In this document: piece after piece, positions 25,301-35,650 of the stretch
Numbering within the stretch: the stretch's first letter is position 1
Layout of the letters: the number at the start of each line of letters is the position of its first letter
Origin: Strongylocentrotus droebachiensis
Lineage: Eukaryota > Echinodermata > Echinoidea > Camarodonta > Strongylocentrotidae
DNA: 64,000 bases
Assembly: GCA_035222895.1 (NCBI GenBank)
Contig: JAVYIG010000408.1
Location: forward strand, 434,001 to 498,000
Reading direction: 5' to 3'
Program-made: the position numbers and the translations under genes
The notes under the pieces: model-generated
What the model was told of the DNA's origin: nothing
Database searches by the model: none
Seen by the model: the letters and a program-made list of their open reading frames with translations, nothing else

Positions 25301-26164
25301 GTTTGAATCTCTGGTAATTAAAACATCCACCAATTTAGCATGAGTGCGCAATTCGCAATGGCCAATGCATAGGGATGTGTGCAATCTCTACGGGAAGGAT
25401 TTTAGCACTACTAGACCTACTTACTAGAATCTAGGCCTACTATATCTATTTTGGAAAAAAATTATGGAGAATTTAACGTACCCTTTTTGGTGCTCTTACT
25501 GTCAGCAAGTCTTGCATTTGATCATCATCAAGAAGTTGAAATCTTGGGGGAGTTTCTTCAGCCATTTTTGCCTTCGGTTTGTAATTTAGTACGATTGAAA
25601 TTACCGACCAATTCTTCGCACACATACGGTATCCTCGATCGCTCAAACCAGTTTTTAAAATGTGAACCTATGGGTATTTCACCAAGACTGAACTATTTTA
25701 CCGGTAACCATGGTCACTGGAATTTTACCGGGAATTTTACAGGAATAGTTAAAGTTTATGACTGCAATTTTGACCAATCAGATGGCTGGATTTCTTCAGT
25801 GAGGTATATAATATCTTTTAAAGTATGTTCATTTACTATTATTTGGCCTTTTTTTTTTCTTAAAGGAGAACGATTGTTTTGGACGCAAGCCTATCTAGCC
25901 CAAATTGCATGGTTTGATCTGAAGGAAATGCAAGGTCCGTTCATACTCATCAACCTCGAAAGCACGCCGAGTCTGGGTCTGGGCAGTATTTTATTCGTCC
26001 CCTCTGGATGGCTGATATGGCTAAACATGTCGGAAGATCAAGTCTGTATCGCACGGGCTGAAGTCGATGCTGAAACAAGGTTTTGTGTCTCTACTAGTGT
26101 AGATGGTTTACCCCATGACCTACGAGGTCACGATAACAAAGCATTAGCTCTGCGACGGATATAA
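16392..26164 (+). CDS. Predicted secreted EGF / YWTD beta-propeller protein, copy B (split gene)
   Basis: Paralogue of the gene at 1,418-8,633. Exons: 16392-16471 (leader MYYFQIVYLILLASAQSVDG), 20361-20531 (CEAWECPKEDMC..., with an extra Cys near its end), 20781-20897 (EGF: SPCLNGGTC...CQC...GTECG), 21192-21464 (TLYWTDLVKG; two codons longer than copy A), 23016-23190 (CLALDNKEQQLHWMT), 23761-23894 (three codons longer, sequence markedly changed) and 25866-26164 (ERLFWTQ to RRI stop). All phases agree from exon 2 on, as in copy A; the leader-to-exon-2 junction again fails to match. No stop or frameshift interrupts any exon, so both copies look functional. The RT remnant and the later insertions all fall in introns, mostly the first and last. 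Ligand and role are unknown. The YWTD propeller and EGF pair is typical of LRP, nidogen and LDLR extracellular parts. Confidence 0.8.
16745..17838. mobile_element. Inverted-repeat element built of TTGAGTAAA words
   Basis: It begins CACTCTAAAAAAAAAC and ends TTAAGAGTG, a short terminal inverted repeat. The left 430 bases and the right 200 bases are packed with degenerate TTGAGTAAA / TTTACTCAA words in both orientations. The middle (about 17,200-17,640) is different, unique-looking sequence with no convincing ORF. It is absent from copy A, so it inserted after the duplication. It is non-autonomous and of unknown superfamily. Confidence 0.75.
17839..18998. mobile_element. Composite element: Tc1-like ends enclosing a GC-rich foldback
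   Basis: The outer ends AAGTCAAACTTGTCTTTAATA and ATAGATAGGGTTGACTGTA resemble the ends of the small MITE at 59,108-59,263 (CAGTCAAACCTGTCTATAG). Inside, from about 17,988 (GGAGCCTGCTCG) to 18,921 (CCGAGCAGGCTAC), is a very GC-rich foldback dense in CGGTCGCCG and GCGGCGA words. For example, CTAATCGAGCGTTCGCC at 18,176 pairs with GGCGAACGCTCGATTAG at 18,361. Two near-tandem units of about 67 bases lie at 18,836-18,970. Open frames here are composition artefacts. Confidence 0.7.
18560..18722 (+). mobile_element. 3' end of an RTE-like LINE with (AAGT)n tail
   Basis: The translation contains THTWDTIQRLAQDRKEWKTF then VAALCARRHNGQ and a stop, immediately followed by AAGTAAGTAAGTAAGT. A Trp...LAQDR..W ending just before a short tandem tail is the usual C-terminus of RTE/CR1-group LINE proteins. 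Only the last 50 or so codons remain. It sits inside the GC-rich foldback arm. Confidence 0.7.
19297..20035 (+). repeat. Tandem array, about 143-bp unit, five copies
   Basis: Units start near 19,306, 19,449, 19,598, 19,736 and 19,879 with TGGTTTCCGATCGATAACTT. They continue through TTTGACGGATTTTAATGAA, TACATGATATCAAAATACAG and TAGGTCAAAGGTCA, ending CTCATTAAATATGCGAA. Spacing is 138-149 bases and the units are diverged. Absent from copy A. The word AGGTCAAAGGTCA recurs in several units. Confidence 0.9.
20971..21086 (-). mobile_element. tRNA-derived SINE fragment, copy B intron
   Basis: Orthologous to the SINE at 2,791-2,908: AATCTGGGTGGAGAGTGGAT at the left and the reversed tRNA-like head (GGGATTAGAAC..., AACCACTATACCACGACATG) at the right. 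Its shared position dates it before the duplication. Confidence 0.6.
21755..22480 (+). mobile_element. Decayed reverse-transcriptase-like remnant in intron, copy B
   Basis: Orthologous to 4,085-4,860 and in the same intron. It holds a 161-codon open stretch (21,735-22,220) that I do not recognise, followed by YLEGRQRGVYITG, a LINE RT-like block. The open frame is not supported by splice phase as an exon, because the flanking propeller exons join each other in phase without it. Confidence 0.5.
24928..25808. mobile_element. About 880-bp copy-B-only insertion of unknown class
   Basis: Copy A reads GGGCAAATGAAATGATA straight into TCTTTAAAAGTATG (8,262-8,293), whereas copy B has this block between the two. 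It contains a perfect 23-bp inverted repeat (24,949-24,971 with 25,006-25,028, beginning GAGAAATAGTTGTTTTTATA) enclosing a 34-base loop. It also holds a TCTAGACTA/TAGTCTAGA palindrome near 25,144-25,173 and an unrecognised open frame from 25,474 that runs on into the propeller exon without a splice. No terminal repeats were found. Confidence 0.65.
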
Positions 26165-27517
26165 GATGGATTTTTTTTCTTTATTTATTCATAAAGATAA
26201 ATCCAACCTTAACAGACGTCTACTCTAAAAGAACGCAGCAAATCAAAAAAGCAGACGGGTGAAGGTTTGAATTAAATCGGACCCCCCCCCCCCCCAAAAA
26301 AAAAAAAAAAAAAAAAAGTTGTGAATTTTTAAAACTTGTAATCACTATACGTATGGGCACTTCAAATTGGCTAAATCGGTATTCTTCATCGTGACAAATT
26401 GCCGGACTACTTTCCCATTTATTTCAACACACACAATGATTAAAATGTCAATTTGTCTAAATGTGCATGATTCGGGAGGGTCTTCTCTTTTAAGAGGACC
26501 TATGATAATATTCTACCCATTATATAATTTGAGTAGTGCCCGAAGGGAGAAGGCACTTTGGAGGAAAAGATATATTAATGAAATTATTGTACAGACGGTT
26601 TAGAGTTGTCCCACGACTGCGTCACAATCCAATGCCAATTTGAGATTCGCATGGATTTAGTTATCTCATATTTCAAACATTCGCAACATCCAAAGATTGG
26701 ATTGCGAAATGTTTCACCCTGTAAAAACTCTAAACCTCTGACATGATATTACGGGTCTAAATTTCACGATTTTCTGAACAGGGCTTTGTTTAATACCCCC
26801 CCCCCCCCTCAAAAAAAAAAAAAAAAAAAAGTTGATAAACATAAATGAATTCTTTTGAATGTTTTGTTAGAAAATATATATATTTTTTTTTTAACAATTT
26901 TATTTTATTTCTCCAAATGAGTAATACAAACCATAACATACAATTGAATAAAATAAACGTGTTCAATATTGATGCTTTTACATAAACATAATTAAAAACA
27001 AACTTATTTGCAGTATAATATAACTAAGTAACAAAGTAAACGTATAAGTACCTAAACATAATATGTCAATTGTAAATGTTATTCACTTATATATTACAAC
27101 AAAAAAACTTAAACAAATCTGGAGGTAATTTTACTGGAAGCATCCTGCTCCCTCCCTGCCCCCTCCCTGCCCCCTCCATCACACAAACATACTCACCCAC
27201 CCACCCCCACACACACACTACTCACTCAGTGGATGTCTGCTAACACTCTCAACTCAAGAAAAATATACTAAATAAGTTATCCAGGCCGCAAAATAGAGTT
27301 ACCCTTTTAACAGGCTCACGGTGGAGAAGAAGAAAACAATCTTAATTAATCTTAAGCTGCTCCCACTTTAAGAAATGTGATCCCAGCTTTCCCATTTTAA
27401 TTGCTATTTTCTTTTCCTCATCCCTATACTTAAAAATATTTTTTTTCATCTTTGCTAAAGTTGGTACTCGCCCCCCCCCCCCCCGATCTTGACATAAATG
27501 TAACATACTTCACCATG

Positions 27518-28597
27518 TTAAATGATAGTATTACACATTTTTATTCTATATGAACTACCTACCAACCCAACAAATATATCTCGCCATTCTAAATCTTTAA
27601 TTTCATCTAACTCAAACAGTTGTATTAAAGCCCGCCATATCCTTTGAACGCTCCCGCAAGATAAAAATAAATGTTTGTATGTTTCTATTTCCTGCTTATA
27701 AAACGAACATAAATTATCACCTTCAAAACCAAATCTATGAAGATGCTCATTAGTGTATATGGCTCCATGCAATAATTTAAATTGAAATTCTCGTTGTTTT
27801 CTAATGAGTATAGTAATTTTTGGTCTAACAAATATTTCTTTTAATTCTTTATCTATGAAATCATAATCATTTTGCCCATCCCTTACCTGCAAATCATACG
27901 TTTCTTGCAGTGCTTTGATAAAATAATCATAAATTGTTCTTAAACCCACATCCACAAACTGTATTTTTTTACTAGAAATATGGAATTGTATTAACCCTGA
28001 ATCATCCTTCCATAACCTGGGTATCGCATCATAAATATCAATAATCATAAGCAAATTATTACCTTTCATACCAAGGTTCATAAAATATTTAACAGACTTA
28101 ACATGGCATTTCTCAACCAAGTGATTCAGTTGAACAATCCCTCTTTCAAACAAGTATCTATCAAATATACTTTTTCCATTTATACATATATTCCGATTAT
28201 TAAAAATAATTGGATTAATATAACCCTCCAAATATCTTAAATTACTTGTCTCTTGCCATGCTTGCAACATTTCTATATAGTATGGTGGAATATCTAAAAT
28301 GAGTTTAGTCTTTTTTAATTCATAATCACATAAAAAAATAAATCTACCACCCACAAACTGTAAGCAATGATCAAAAAACAGTTTCCATCCCAAATTTTTC
28401 TCTCCATATAAAAGACGTTTTATCCACATTATGCGCTGTATTTTAACAGACATTTCAAAATTGATCATTCTTAATCCTCCAAAGTCATAATCCTGATACA
28501 TTATTGCCCGCTTAATTCTATCTTTCCCCCTCCATATAAATTCAAATGAAATTTTTGGTTCACAAAAGAACTTAAAAAAATGTGTAAAAAAAGACAA
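27518..28597 (-). pseudogene. L1/Tx1-like ORF2, C-terminal part
   Basis: 359 codons open on the - strand. It starts within FEFIWRGKDRIKRAIMY, the thumb-proximal block of L1/Tx1 reverse transcriptases, and ends shortly after a CX2C..HX4C-type motif (LCSFYKQ...HLFLSCGSV). It is the continuation of 30,914-32,025 and is cut off from it by the inserted LINE. The first dozen codons listed from 28,597 are partly read from the inserted element. Confidence 0.88.
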
Positions 28598-30913
28598 ACT
28601 TTATTCAAAAAATTTATATCACGCCGAGCAGTAATTGATGAAAGAATTTACAAGTCATTCCGTAACAAATGCACAAAGGCAATACAAAAAACAAAACAAC
28701 AATATTTTCAATCTAAATTTTGTGCCGTTACAGGGAATTCCAAGGCTACTTGGAAAGAAATGAATACGGTTTTAAATAGAACTAAAATTTAAAAAAATAT
28801 CCCTTCCAAAATTGTAAATGACAATAATGACATATCTCACCCAAGGGAAATGGCTAACGAATTTAATAAATATTTCATTTCGATAGGCCCCAATTTACAA
28901 AAGAAACTGGATGATCCCCATGATACATGTAATAAACATTTTTCCAAATATCTTTCAAATCCTTGTTCTTCTTCAATATTTTTTCAACCGATTGTTGAAA
29001 GTGAAATTATATCCATTGTTGACAAATTTAAAAATGATACTTCTTCTGGTTTCGACCACATAGATGTAAAAGTAGTTAAGAAAGTAATACCGTTTATTTG
29101 TAAACCATTGAGTCAAATTTTTAACATGTCAATGTCGACAGGTCTTGTTCCAGATAATCTCAAAGTAGCTAAAGTTATACCAGTTTTTAAATCGGGGTCA
29201 AAAGAATGTATGTCGAATTATAGACCAATTTCTGTACTTACTGTTTTCTCAAAAATAATCGAAAAATGTGTTTTCAGTAGAATTTCCAATTTTTTATCTT
29301 CCAACAACTTATTAAATAGCACTCAATATGGATTTAGAGAGGGTCTGTCAACATCATTAGCAATTACAAAATTCACTCAAGATATTACAAATTCCATTGA
29401 AACTAAAAAAACAACAGTCGGTGTATTTTTAGATATGTCAAAAGCATTTGATACAATAGACCATAATATTTTAATGCAAAAATTATATCATATTGGCATA
29501 CGAGGTGTTCCCCATAAATGGATTGAAAATTATCTTAGCAATAGAAAACAGTATGTTACAATTAATTCTACAGACTCAAATATGCTCAATGTTGTTTGCG
29601 GGGTTCCACAGGGTTCTATCCTCGGCCCATTATTATTTCTAATTTACATAAATGATATTCAGTGTTCATCAAATGTCCTAAGTTTTATACAGTTTGCCGA
29701 CGATACAAGTATTTTTTGTACCCATAAAGATATTCCCCTTATTAATACCACGTTTAATAAAGAATTACAAAATGTATATCAGTGGTTAAAATGTAATAAG
29801 TTAATTATAAATATGTCTAAAACTAACTATATGGTTTTTAGCAATATGAATTATAATATTGATGATATAAGAATCCATATGGACAAATCCCAACTATTAC
29901 ATACAAATCATACCAAATTTTTAGGTGTTCATATAGATGAAACCATGTCTTGGAAATATCATTTAGGAGATGTTTGTTCTAAAATTTCTCAAGTTGTTGG
30001 TATCCTATATCGCCTGCGCAATTTATTACCCGAAAAAATTCTTCTTACTATTTACAATACCCTTTTCCTACCCCACATATCATACTGTAATATAAATTGG
30101 GGTGGCTGTCCTAAGTCATATTCTGATAGAGTCTTTAAAATACAAAAAAAAGCCATTCGCCTGATATCAAAATCCTCGTATAACTCGCTATTTCATAAGC
30201 TCAATGTATTAAGCTTATCCGATATTTGTCAGCTACAAACTGGTATGTTCATGTATAAATGTAAAAATTGCTTACTCCCTCGTTATATTACTGATCTATT
30301 TCCTATAAATGCAAGTATTCACTCTTATCAAACTCGGTCTTCTAATGATTTTCATTTCCCCAAAATACGTACATTCTATGCAAAATCTACTTTATTTTTT
30401 ACCGGCCCAAAACTGTGGAGTTCTTTACCAAATGAAATAAAAAACTCAGTGTCACTCCAATCTTTCAAACGCAAACTAAAAAAACATTTGATAAATTCAT
30501 ACCGTAATCAACTACAACGTTAGTAGAGCTTCTTAACCCGTCCTTTCTTTCTTTATATACAAATTTACTTTGCTTTTTTTGTTTAACGCAATTATTCAAT
30601 TGTTATTTAATGTATTAAGATTATATTTAATTGATCATGATGGGTGCCAACGCACTTAAGACTATTTTCCTGTCTTCCAGTTGGCTCCCTCCGCAATAAT
30701 AACATGTTCTATATCATTACACTTTAATCAATCACTTATGCTCATTTTCCTCTTTGTCAATGTTACTGTAAATGTTCACATTTTGTTTTGGTATTTGTTG
30801 TTGTTATTGTATATACATGTATATATCTGTTATATGTAATGTACATCTTTGTACTTTTATTTTTGTGGAAAATAAATGAATTGAATTGGAAAAAAAAAAA
30901 AAAAAAAAAAAAA
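28575..30913 (+). mobile_element. Non-LTR retrotransposon (CR1/Jockey-like), 5'-truncated, poly-A tailed
   Basis: This sense-strand LINE is inserted into the antisense L1/Tx1-like LINE. The reading frame is open from about 28,580 to 30,523 with one in-frame TAA at 28,790. The 3' UTR contains AATAAATGAATTG and ends in about 24 A's at 30,890-30,913. The endonuclease half is absent. It looks like the youngest element in this stack because its frame is nearly intact. Confidence 0.93.
28850..30523 (+). pseudogene. Reverse transcriptase of the inserted LINE
   Basis: 557 codons from an internal Met. RT blocks in order: KVAKVIPVFKSGSKECMSNY, RPISVLTVFSKIIEKC, QYGFREGLSTSLAITKF, VGVFLDMSKAFDTIDHNIL (first catalytic Asp), [20 protein letters not shown], and FADDTSIF (catalytic pair, FADD variant of YADD). 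The C-terminal domain contains HISYCNINWGG, RTFYAKSTLFFTGPKLWSSL and SFKRKLKKHL, typical of CR1/Jockey-type proteins. The same frame continues upstream to 28,580 through one stop codon, so the natural start is lost and the protein is incomplete. Confidence 0.9.
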
Positions 30914-32247
30914 TATCGCAACCTTCTAACCGAATCAATATCCTTCAAAAATATTGTCATATCATCAGCATATAACACTTGCCTAATTTCAGATTTTCCA
31001 AATGTAATCCCTTTAATACCGTTGTCCCTCCTTATTGCATGCGCCAAAACTTCAATGGCAACCAAAAACAGATATGGCGATAATGGATCTCCTTGCCTTA
31101 CTCCCCTTTCTATTTCAAAATACCCCGTAGAGTGACCACCGTTCATAACACAACTACTTATCCCTTTATACAATAATTTTACCCAAGAGCAAAATGAATC
31201 TCCAAAACCGAACAATTTCAATATTTGAAATAAATATCTATGAGATACAGAGTCGAAAGCTTTCTCAAAATCCACTGCACACAAAAACCCTTTCCCTTGT
31301 TCCCCATTATGCATAGAATAAAATAACATGTCATCTATCAATCGTACAGCTTCCCCAATATTTCTATCTTTTATATATCCAACTTGATCATGATGAATTA
31401 TTTCATTTAAAACCTCTTTCATTCTTTTTGCTAGAACTTTAGATACAATTTTATAATCTACATTCAAAAGCGTGATGGGTCGATAATTTTTTATATGGAG
31501 AGTATCTTTCGATTCCTTCTCAATTAAGGTAATAACCCCTTGTTTTTGAGATGCCGTTAATTCCCCCCTTTCATATGTTTCATTCAATACTTCTACTAAC
31601 AAATCACCCAAAGCTGGCCAAAAAGTATAATAAAATTCAACTGTTAACCCATCATTTCCCGGGTTTTTATTCAATTTCATTTCTTTTAAAACTTTCAAAC
31701 ATTCATCTTTAGTTAATTTACCTTCACAGATTTCCCTATTGTCTTCACTTAACTTTGAAATATCATTAAAAAAGAAAGGGTTGTTTTGATTTATATCAGC
31801 CCTTAATGAATATAAATCTTTATAAAATAGTTTAATTTCCTTTAAAATTTCCTCTTTATCTCTAGTAGTTTGCCCATTTTCTTTGTACACCTCCCTAATT
31901 ACACTTTTCCTTTTATTCGATTTTAACAACTGTTCAAAATATTGCGTATTGTTTTCTCCATCTTCAAACCAAGCTACTCTTGATCTTATTTTAATGCCCT
32001 GTCGAGAAATATCATACAAACATACGCCACACACCCACACACGCACGTACCAACATACTTAAATCGCACAAAGTCAAGGTGGGTCGGGATTTTTTCACCG
32101 TGTGACACCGCCTATTGTGTGTAAATGATAATAGGAACAATCACTCTTTTTGAAGAGAGATGGCTGTTTCAGCATGATTGTCTTTAAAACATCAAATTTG
32201 TTATATTGTGTAGATGCCATCACATTCTAAATTATTTGTTTGCAATT

Positions 32248-32459
32248 AAGGCTCGTTCAGATATGACTCGGTAACCGCTGCCAATTTTTTTTTTAAATAG
32301 ATGAATGAATGGCAACTCGCAACAAAAGTTCAGCGCTTATAAAGTGAGCTCTGTGTAATACAGGCCTACGATACAGATATGTGAAGCGCATAAAATTTTA
32401 CGTTTTCATATGACTCGGCAAAACATCGGTTTTGCCGAGTCATATCTGAACTAGGCCTT
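32248..32459. mobile_element. MITE with 24-bp inverted ends
   Basis: AAGGCTCGTTCAGATATGAC at the left pairs with GTCATATCTGAACTAGGCCTT at the right. The interior near the right end (GACTCGGCAAAACATCGGTTT) is itself a hairpin with GCCGAGTC. A half-copy of the same family is at 53,688-53,850. No ORF. Confidence 0.82.
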
Positions 32460-32668
32460 ATCGGGATTCCGCGCAAAATAATGTTAGGATCGTCAGTTCA
32501 AGACAAGAATACGTTATAACCGCAAGCAAGGATTGTTATGTTTTATCAAGTCGGGTATATTATTGGAGAAAAACTACCCTAACCCCCCCCCCCCAAAAAA
32601 AAAAAATGTACGAAAAGTTTTTTTAAAGATTTCCGCCATTGTTTGAATCAGAAACAACATACTACAAA

Positions 32669-32931
32669 TCTAATAAAATCGGATATTTATATAGCGCACA
32701 TGTCCACCATGCATGGTGCTTAAGGCGCTCTAACTATAATCCCGGTTCTGCTGAGCAGCCGATTTCGAAATTCTTTCATACCCATTTAACACCTGGGTGG
32801 AGAATGGCAAATGTAGATATCTTGCTAAAAGACATTAGTGCCTCGGCGGGACTCGGACCGGACTCGGACCGCGGACCCTGTGATTCACAGTCCGACGACT
32901 TATCTACTAGACCACAATATCTCTACATCTA
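32669..32931 (-). mobile_element. tRNA-derived SINE, near full length, antisense
   Basis: On the - strand the head near 32,931-32,850 is tRNA-like: TAGTAGATAAGTCGTCGGAC, then a B-box-like GGTCCGAGTCC. The body contains the reverse of CATTTAACACCTGGGTGGAG. The 3' part reads back through GCGCTATATAAATATCC. It is the best copy of the family also seen at 2,791, 3,240, 20,971 and 33,619. Confidence 0.75.
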
Positions 32932-33618
32932 TTAAAGAGATGTGATATCTACCTATAGTAGATTTTTTTGGGGGGTGGGTCGAAGAATTCATTTATACCA
33001 CTTACAATGGGTTATAGCCACCTGGAAATCCGAGACAGTGTCCAAAATGGACGCCAGTCTCCTACAAATGACCGGAAGTTAGTTACTTTTTACAGTAAAG
33101 CTGTAATTTGCAATATCAAAAGTATGTTTTAGAGGTCAAGAGATTCACTGGCGTGCTCAAAATTATTTAAAGTGACTCGGTAACATTGCCTCAAATTCTG
33201 AAACAAAATCCTGGATTTAGCTCATGCTGCAATCATAATTATAAACCTTTAGGTCAGTCAGGAATCCCATGACTTTTACAAGCCGATCGCCTGTCTGATT
33301 ATCAAGATATTTCTGATTGGAAATCGAAATTTCATTTTTTGTTTTCCTAACTGTTATTATAACTCTAAAGTCTATTGGGAAAATGAGTATGGTAAAACCA
33401 GTCACTCAAATTTGTTTTACTTTTTCGAGGCACTTTTTTTAGGGCTTCAATATTACACCATATCAGAGACACTGATAAAACGTAGGGCCATGCATCTCAG
33501 ATTTAACGTTAACTTGTTTAACGATGCCTTTATTGGTTAATCTCCCATCGTCTTGAGCATGGCAATATTTAAGTATAATGGAGATGACGATAGTCGAGAA
33601 TCCAACATCATATTCGCA

Positions 33619-33905
33619 GAGGTGTCGTACTTGAATGGTTTAATCATCTGACTGGAAATGCAAAGATCGTTGGTTCGAGCCTCGGCGTGATGGCACTTAC
33701 GTCCTTGAGCATTTTCTCTACACAGCTCCTCCCCATCCAGGTGTTAAATGGGTACCTGATAGGATGCGAATGGCATCGTTGTTGGAATAGCATGTGCGCG
33801 CTCGTAAACAGGAGACTGGCTGGAATGCTCCCCAGTGAGTTGAGAATGTGTACTGTAATGTACGGAATAGGAACTCAATCCAGGGGCAGGAGTAATAATA
33901 ATATA
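33619..33905 (+). mobile_element. tRNA-derived SINE, sense
   Basis: The head GAGGTGTCGTACTTGAATGG, ATCATCTGACTGG and GGTTCGAGCC (B-box consensus) is followed by the family body CTCCTCCCCATCCAGGTG and AAATGGGTACC. The copy ends in TAATAATAATATAGG, a (TAA)n-type tail. It is not a functional tRNA: no acceptor-stem pairing and no discriminator/CCA context. Confidence 0.75.
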
Positions 33906-35194
33906 GGATTAATTTGTCTAGCGTGCAAATTCGACGGTTTTAGTACTGTCAGGTATATACTGCATTTTGGATTTATATTCCTTTTTCTAGTTTTCAAATC
34001 TATGAAGTTTTCGTAAGAATCTATATATGTTTCATTCAAATTAATGAATAATGTGCTTCTTTCGCTATTTTGTCATTCAATTTGGCGCAACACGATTTCT
34101 GACAACGCGAAGGTGTACTTCTAGCATTCTAATTCATTTGTAGCATTCAAATTAGCACTTTGTGCACTTAAATTGATGTTCAATATACATTTCTCGTTGA
34201 TTACACACTTTTTATAGTTTTTTTTTTTTTTTCAAGATTGTTTTTTTCATGTGTATTTCATCATATTTTATTTTCTTGCATTTTTACACTTATACTTAAT
34301 AGATTTACCTGATATTCATCATCCTTTAAAGGTACTATGTCCCATTTGTAGGCCAAAAAAATGAAAAAGTTAAATTCCAACAGCATTTGAAAGATATACT
34401 AATTTAGAACTTCCCCCCAAAAAGGGAGCTTGAAAATCTCTTTCAGTGGGAAAATAAGGACTATTAGTTGTCGAATCGACTTAGGAGCTGTAGAGCCAGT
34501 AAGTAATAGTCTGATTTTTCAGACCATTGTACCGAATGTTTGTACGTTTTATGCTGCGCAAAGATTCAATCCGTTTAATTTTGGCCATTACAAGAAGTGG
34601 GTTATTGATGTAAACAAATGCTCATGTACCCTTTTACAGCTCATTTTATGTATGTTATTACCAAATATGAAAAAAGCAGGTTTGTAAATAACAAAAGGAG
34701 GTTTGGCGAAACAAAAGGAGGTTTGAGCTCAAACCTTGCTTTGTGAATTCGGGCCAGCATGTTTGTAAATGTTCATGTAAGGAAGTTGGTTGTCTTGTGT
34801 TTCATCATAAATTTATCATAATTTCATTATGGAGGAAGGGTACAATATTGTGATTGTAGTAGGTATTTTTGTATCCCCACCTTTCCGGGGTATATGAACA
34901 TGTCCGTGCAAAAATGCCATACCCCTTGATTTCGCCCCTTATTTACCCATTGTCTGACTACACCCAGATGCATTGTCCTCAAAATCAATGAATGGAATAA
35001 CAGAAAAGACCCCAATGGCAAATCATGCATTTAATTGCATTATTTTAAAACTGTAAACATGTGTTGCATTTCTTCCCCCTAACATTTCTAACTTGAATAA
35101 ACATATTTCAAATACGAATGACAGGTGTTAATTTAAATGATAAATGATAACTGAAACTGCCCCCCTACCCTAGCTCCCGCTGCGTAAAGTCATG
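33906..35194. other. Non-genic stretch
   Basis: AT-rich sequence with T-runs (34,217-34,232). I see no coding exon, RNA gene or bounded repeat. The longest open frames lack any recognisable domain. Confidence 0.6.
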
Positions 35195-35285
35195 GTTCAG
35201 TGACACAGAAATGGCCTCGTAACTGTGAGGCCCTAGGATCTAAACCGTGTCGATGGGCTATATTAGTGCCCTTTTGTGGGGCATT
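35195..35285 (+). mobile_element. Possible decayed SINE head
   Basis: GGTTCAGTGACACAGAAATG, then CTCGTAACTGTGAGGCCC and AGGATCTAAACCGTGTCGAT resemble a worn tRNA A-box, anticodon region and B-box, followed by TATTAGTGCCC as in the other SINEs. Weak. Confidence 0.35.
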
Positions 35286-35579
35286 AATCCTCATTACTGT
35301 CATTTATGACTTAAGGGCGTAGGTCCCCTAATTGATAAGCATAGTAGCATACACATGCTTTAGCAGTCACGCAAAACACACATTGTCAAATTAAATATTC
35401 AATAAAATCTGAGTATGTATACTATCATCTAGATCTATTATTTTTAAATTATTTTTAAAATAATTCCATAAATTGGGGTAAAACTAAAATATTCCACCTA
35501 TATGAGCGACAGTGTATATAAAATAAACAGTCATTACTATTGTTATTACTGTTCTTGTTATCATTAATATTCTGATCGT

Positions 35580-35650
35580 AATAATAATAATAATAATAGT
35601 TCACATTTATAACGCGTCTAATACTTTGTTTCTAGGCGCACGAAATAAAA
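35580..35650 (-). mobile_element. SINE tail fragment
   Basis: (TAA)n followed by GTTCACATTTATAACGCG and TTTCTAGGCGCACG matches, loosely, the (TAA)n and TTTATATAGCGC end of the antisense SINE at 32,669. Only the tail portion is present. A similar scrap (TTTTATAGAGCACG) is at about 46,408. Confidence 0.4.

Larger units (their letters stand above)
26885..32025 (-). mobile_element. L1/Tx1-like LINE, antisense, 5'-truncated, split by a second LINE
   Basis: The poly-A end reads as T-run at about 26,889-26,900, then 3' UTR to 27,517. The protein reads downward from about 32,000: RSRVAWFEDGENNTQYF, LNKNPGNDGLTVEFYYTFW, NYRPITLLNVDYKI, CAVDFEKAFDSVSHRYLF, RGVRQGDPLSPYLFLVAIE, VLYADDMTIFLKD (ending near 30,916). 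It resumes at 28,597 with FEFIWRGKDRIKRA and a long C-terminal domain ending in a zinc-knuckle-like LCSFYKQEIETYKHLFLSC. Both frames are open apart from the interruption. The segment normally found between YADD and FIW, roughly a hundred or more residues, is missing at the break. It lies in copy B only, within the CA-microsatellite zone seen at about 9,340 in copy A. Confidence 0.92.
15251..32095 (+). repeat. Segmental duplication, copy B
   Basis: This is the collinear partner of 1-9,425, lengthened by later insertions. These are 16,745 to about 20,090 (TTGAGTAAA element, GC-rich foldback, RTE tail, 143-bp tandem array), about 24,928-25,808 (unclassified), and 26,885-32,025 (two nested LINEs). 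Without them the block would be close to the size of copy A. It lacks the foldback and MITE found at 6,272 and 7,620 in copy A, so those sites are preserved here empty. Confidence 0.93.

Noticed and set aside
33619..33700. Possible functional tRNA gene
   Set aside because: B-box is good, but the acceptor stem does not pair and the sequence continues into a SINE body with a (TAA)n tail.
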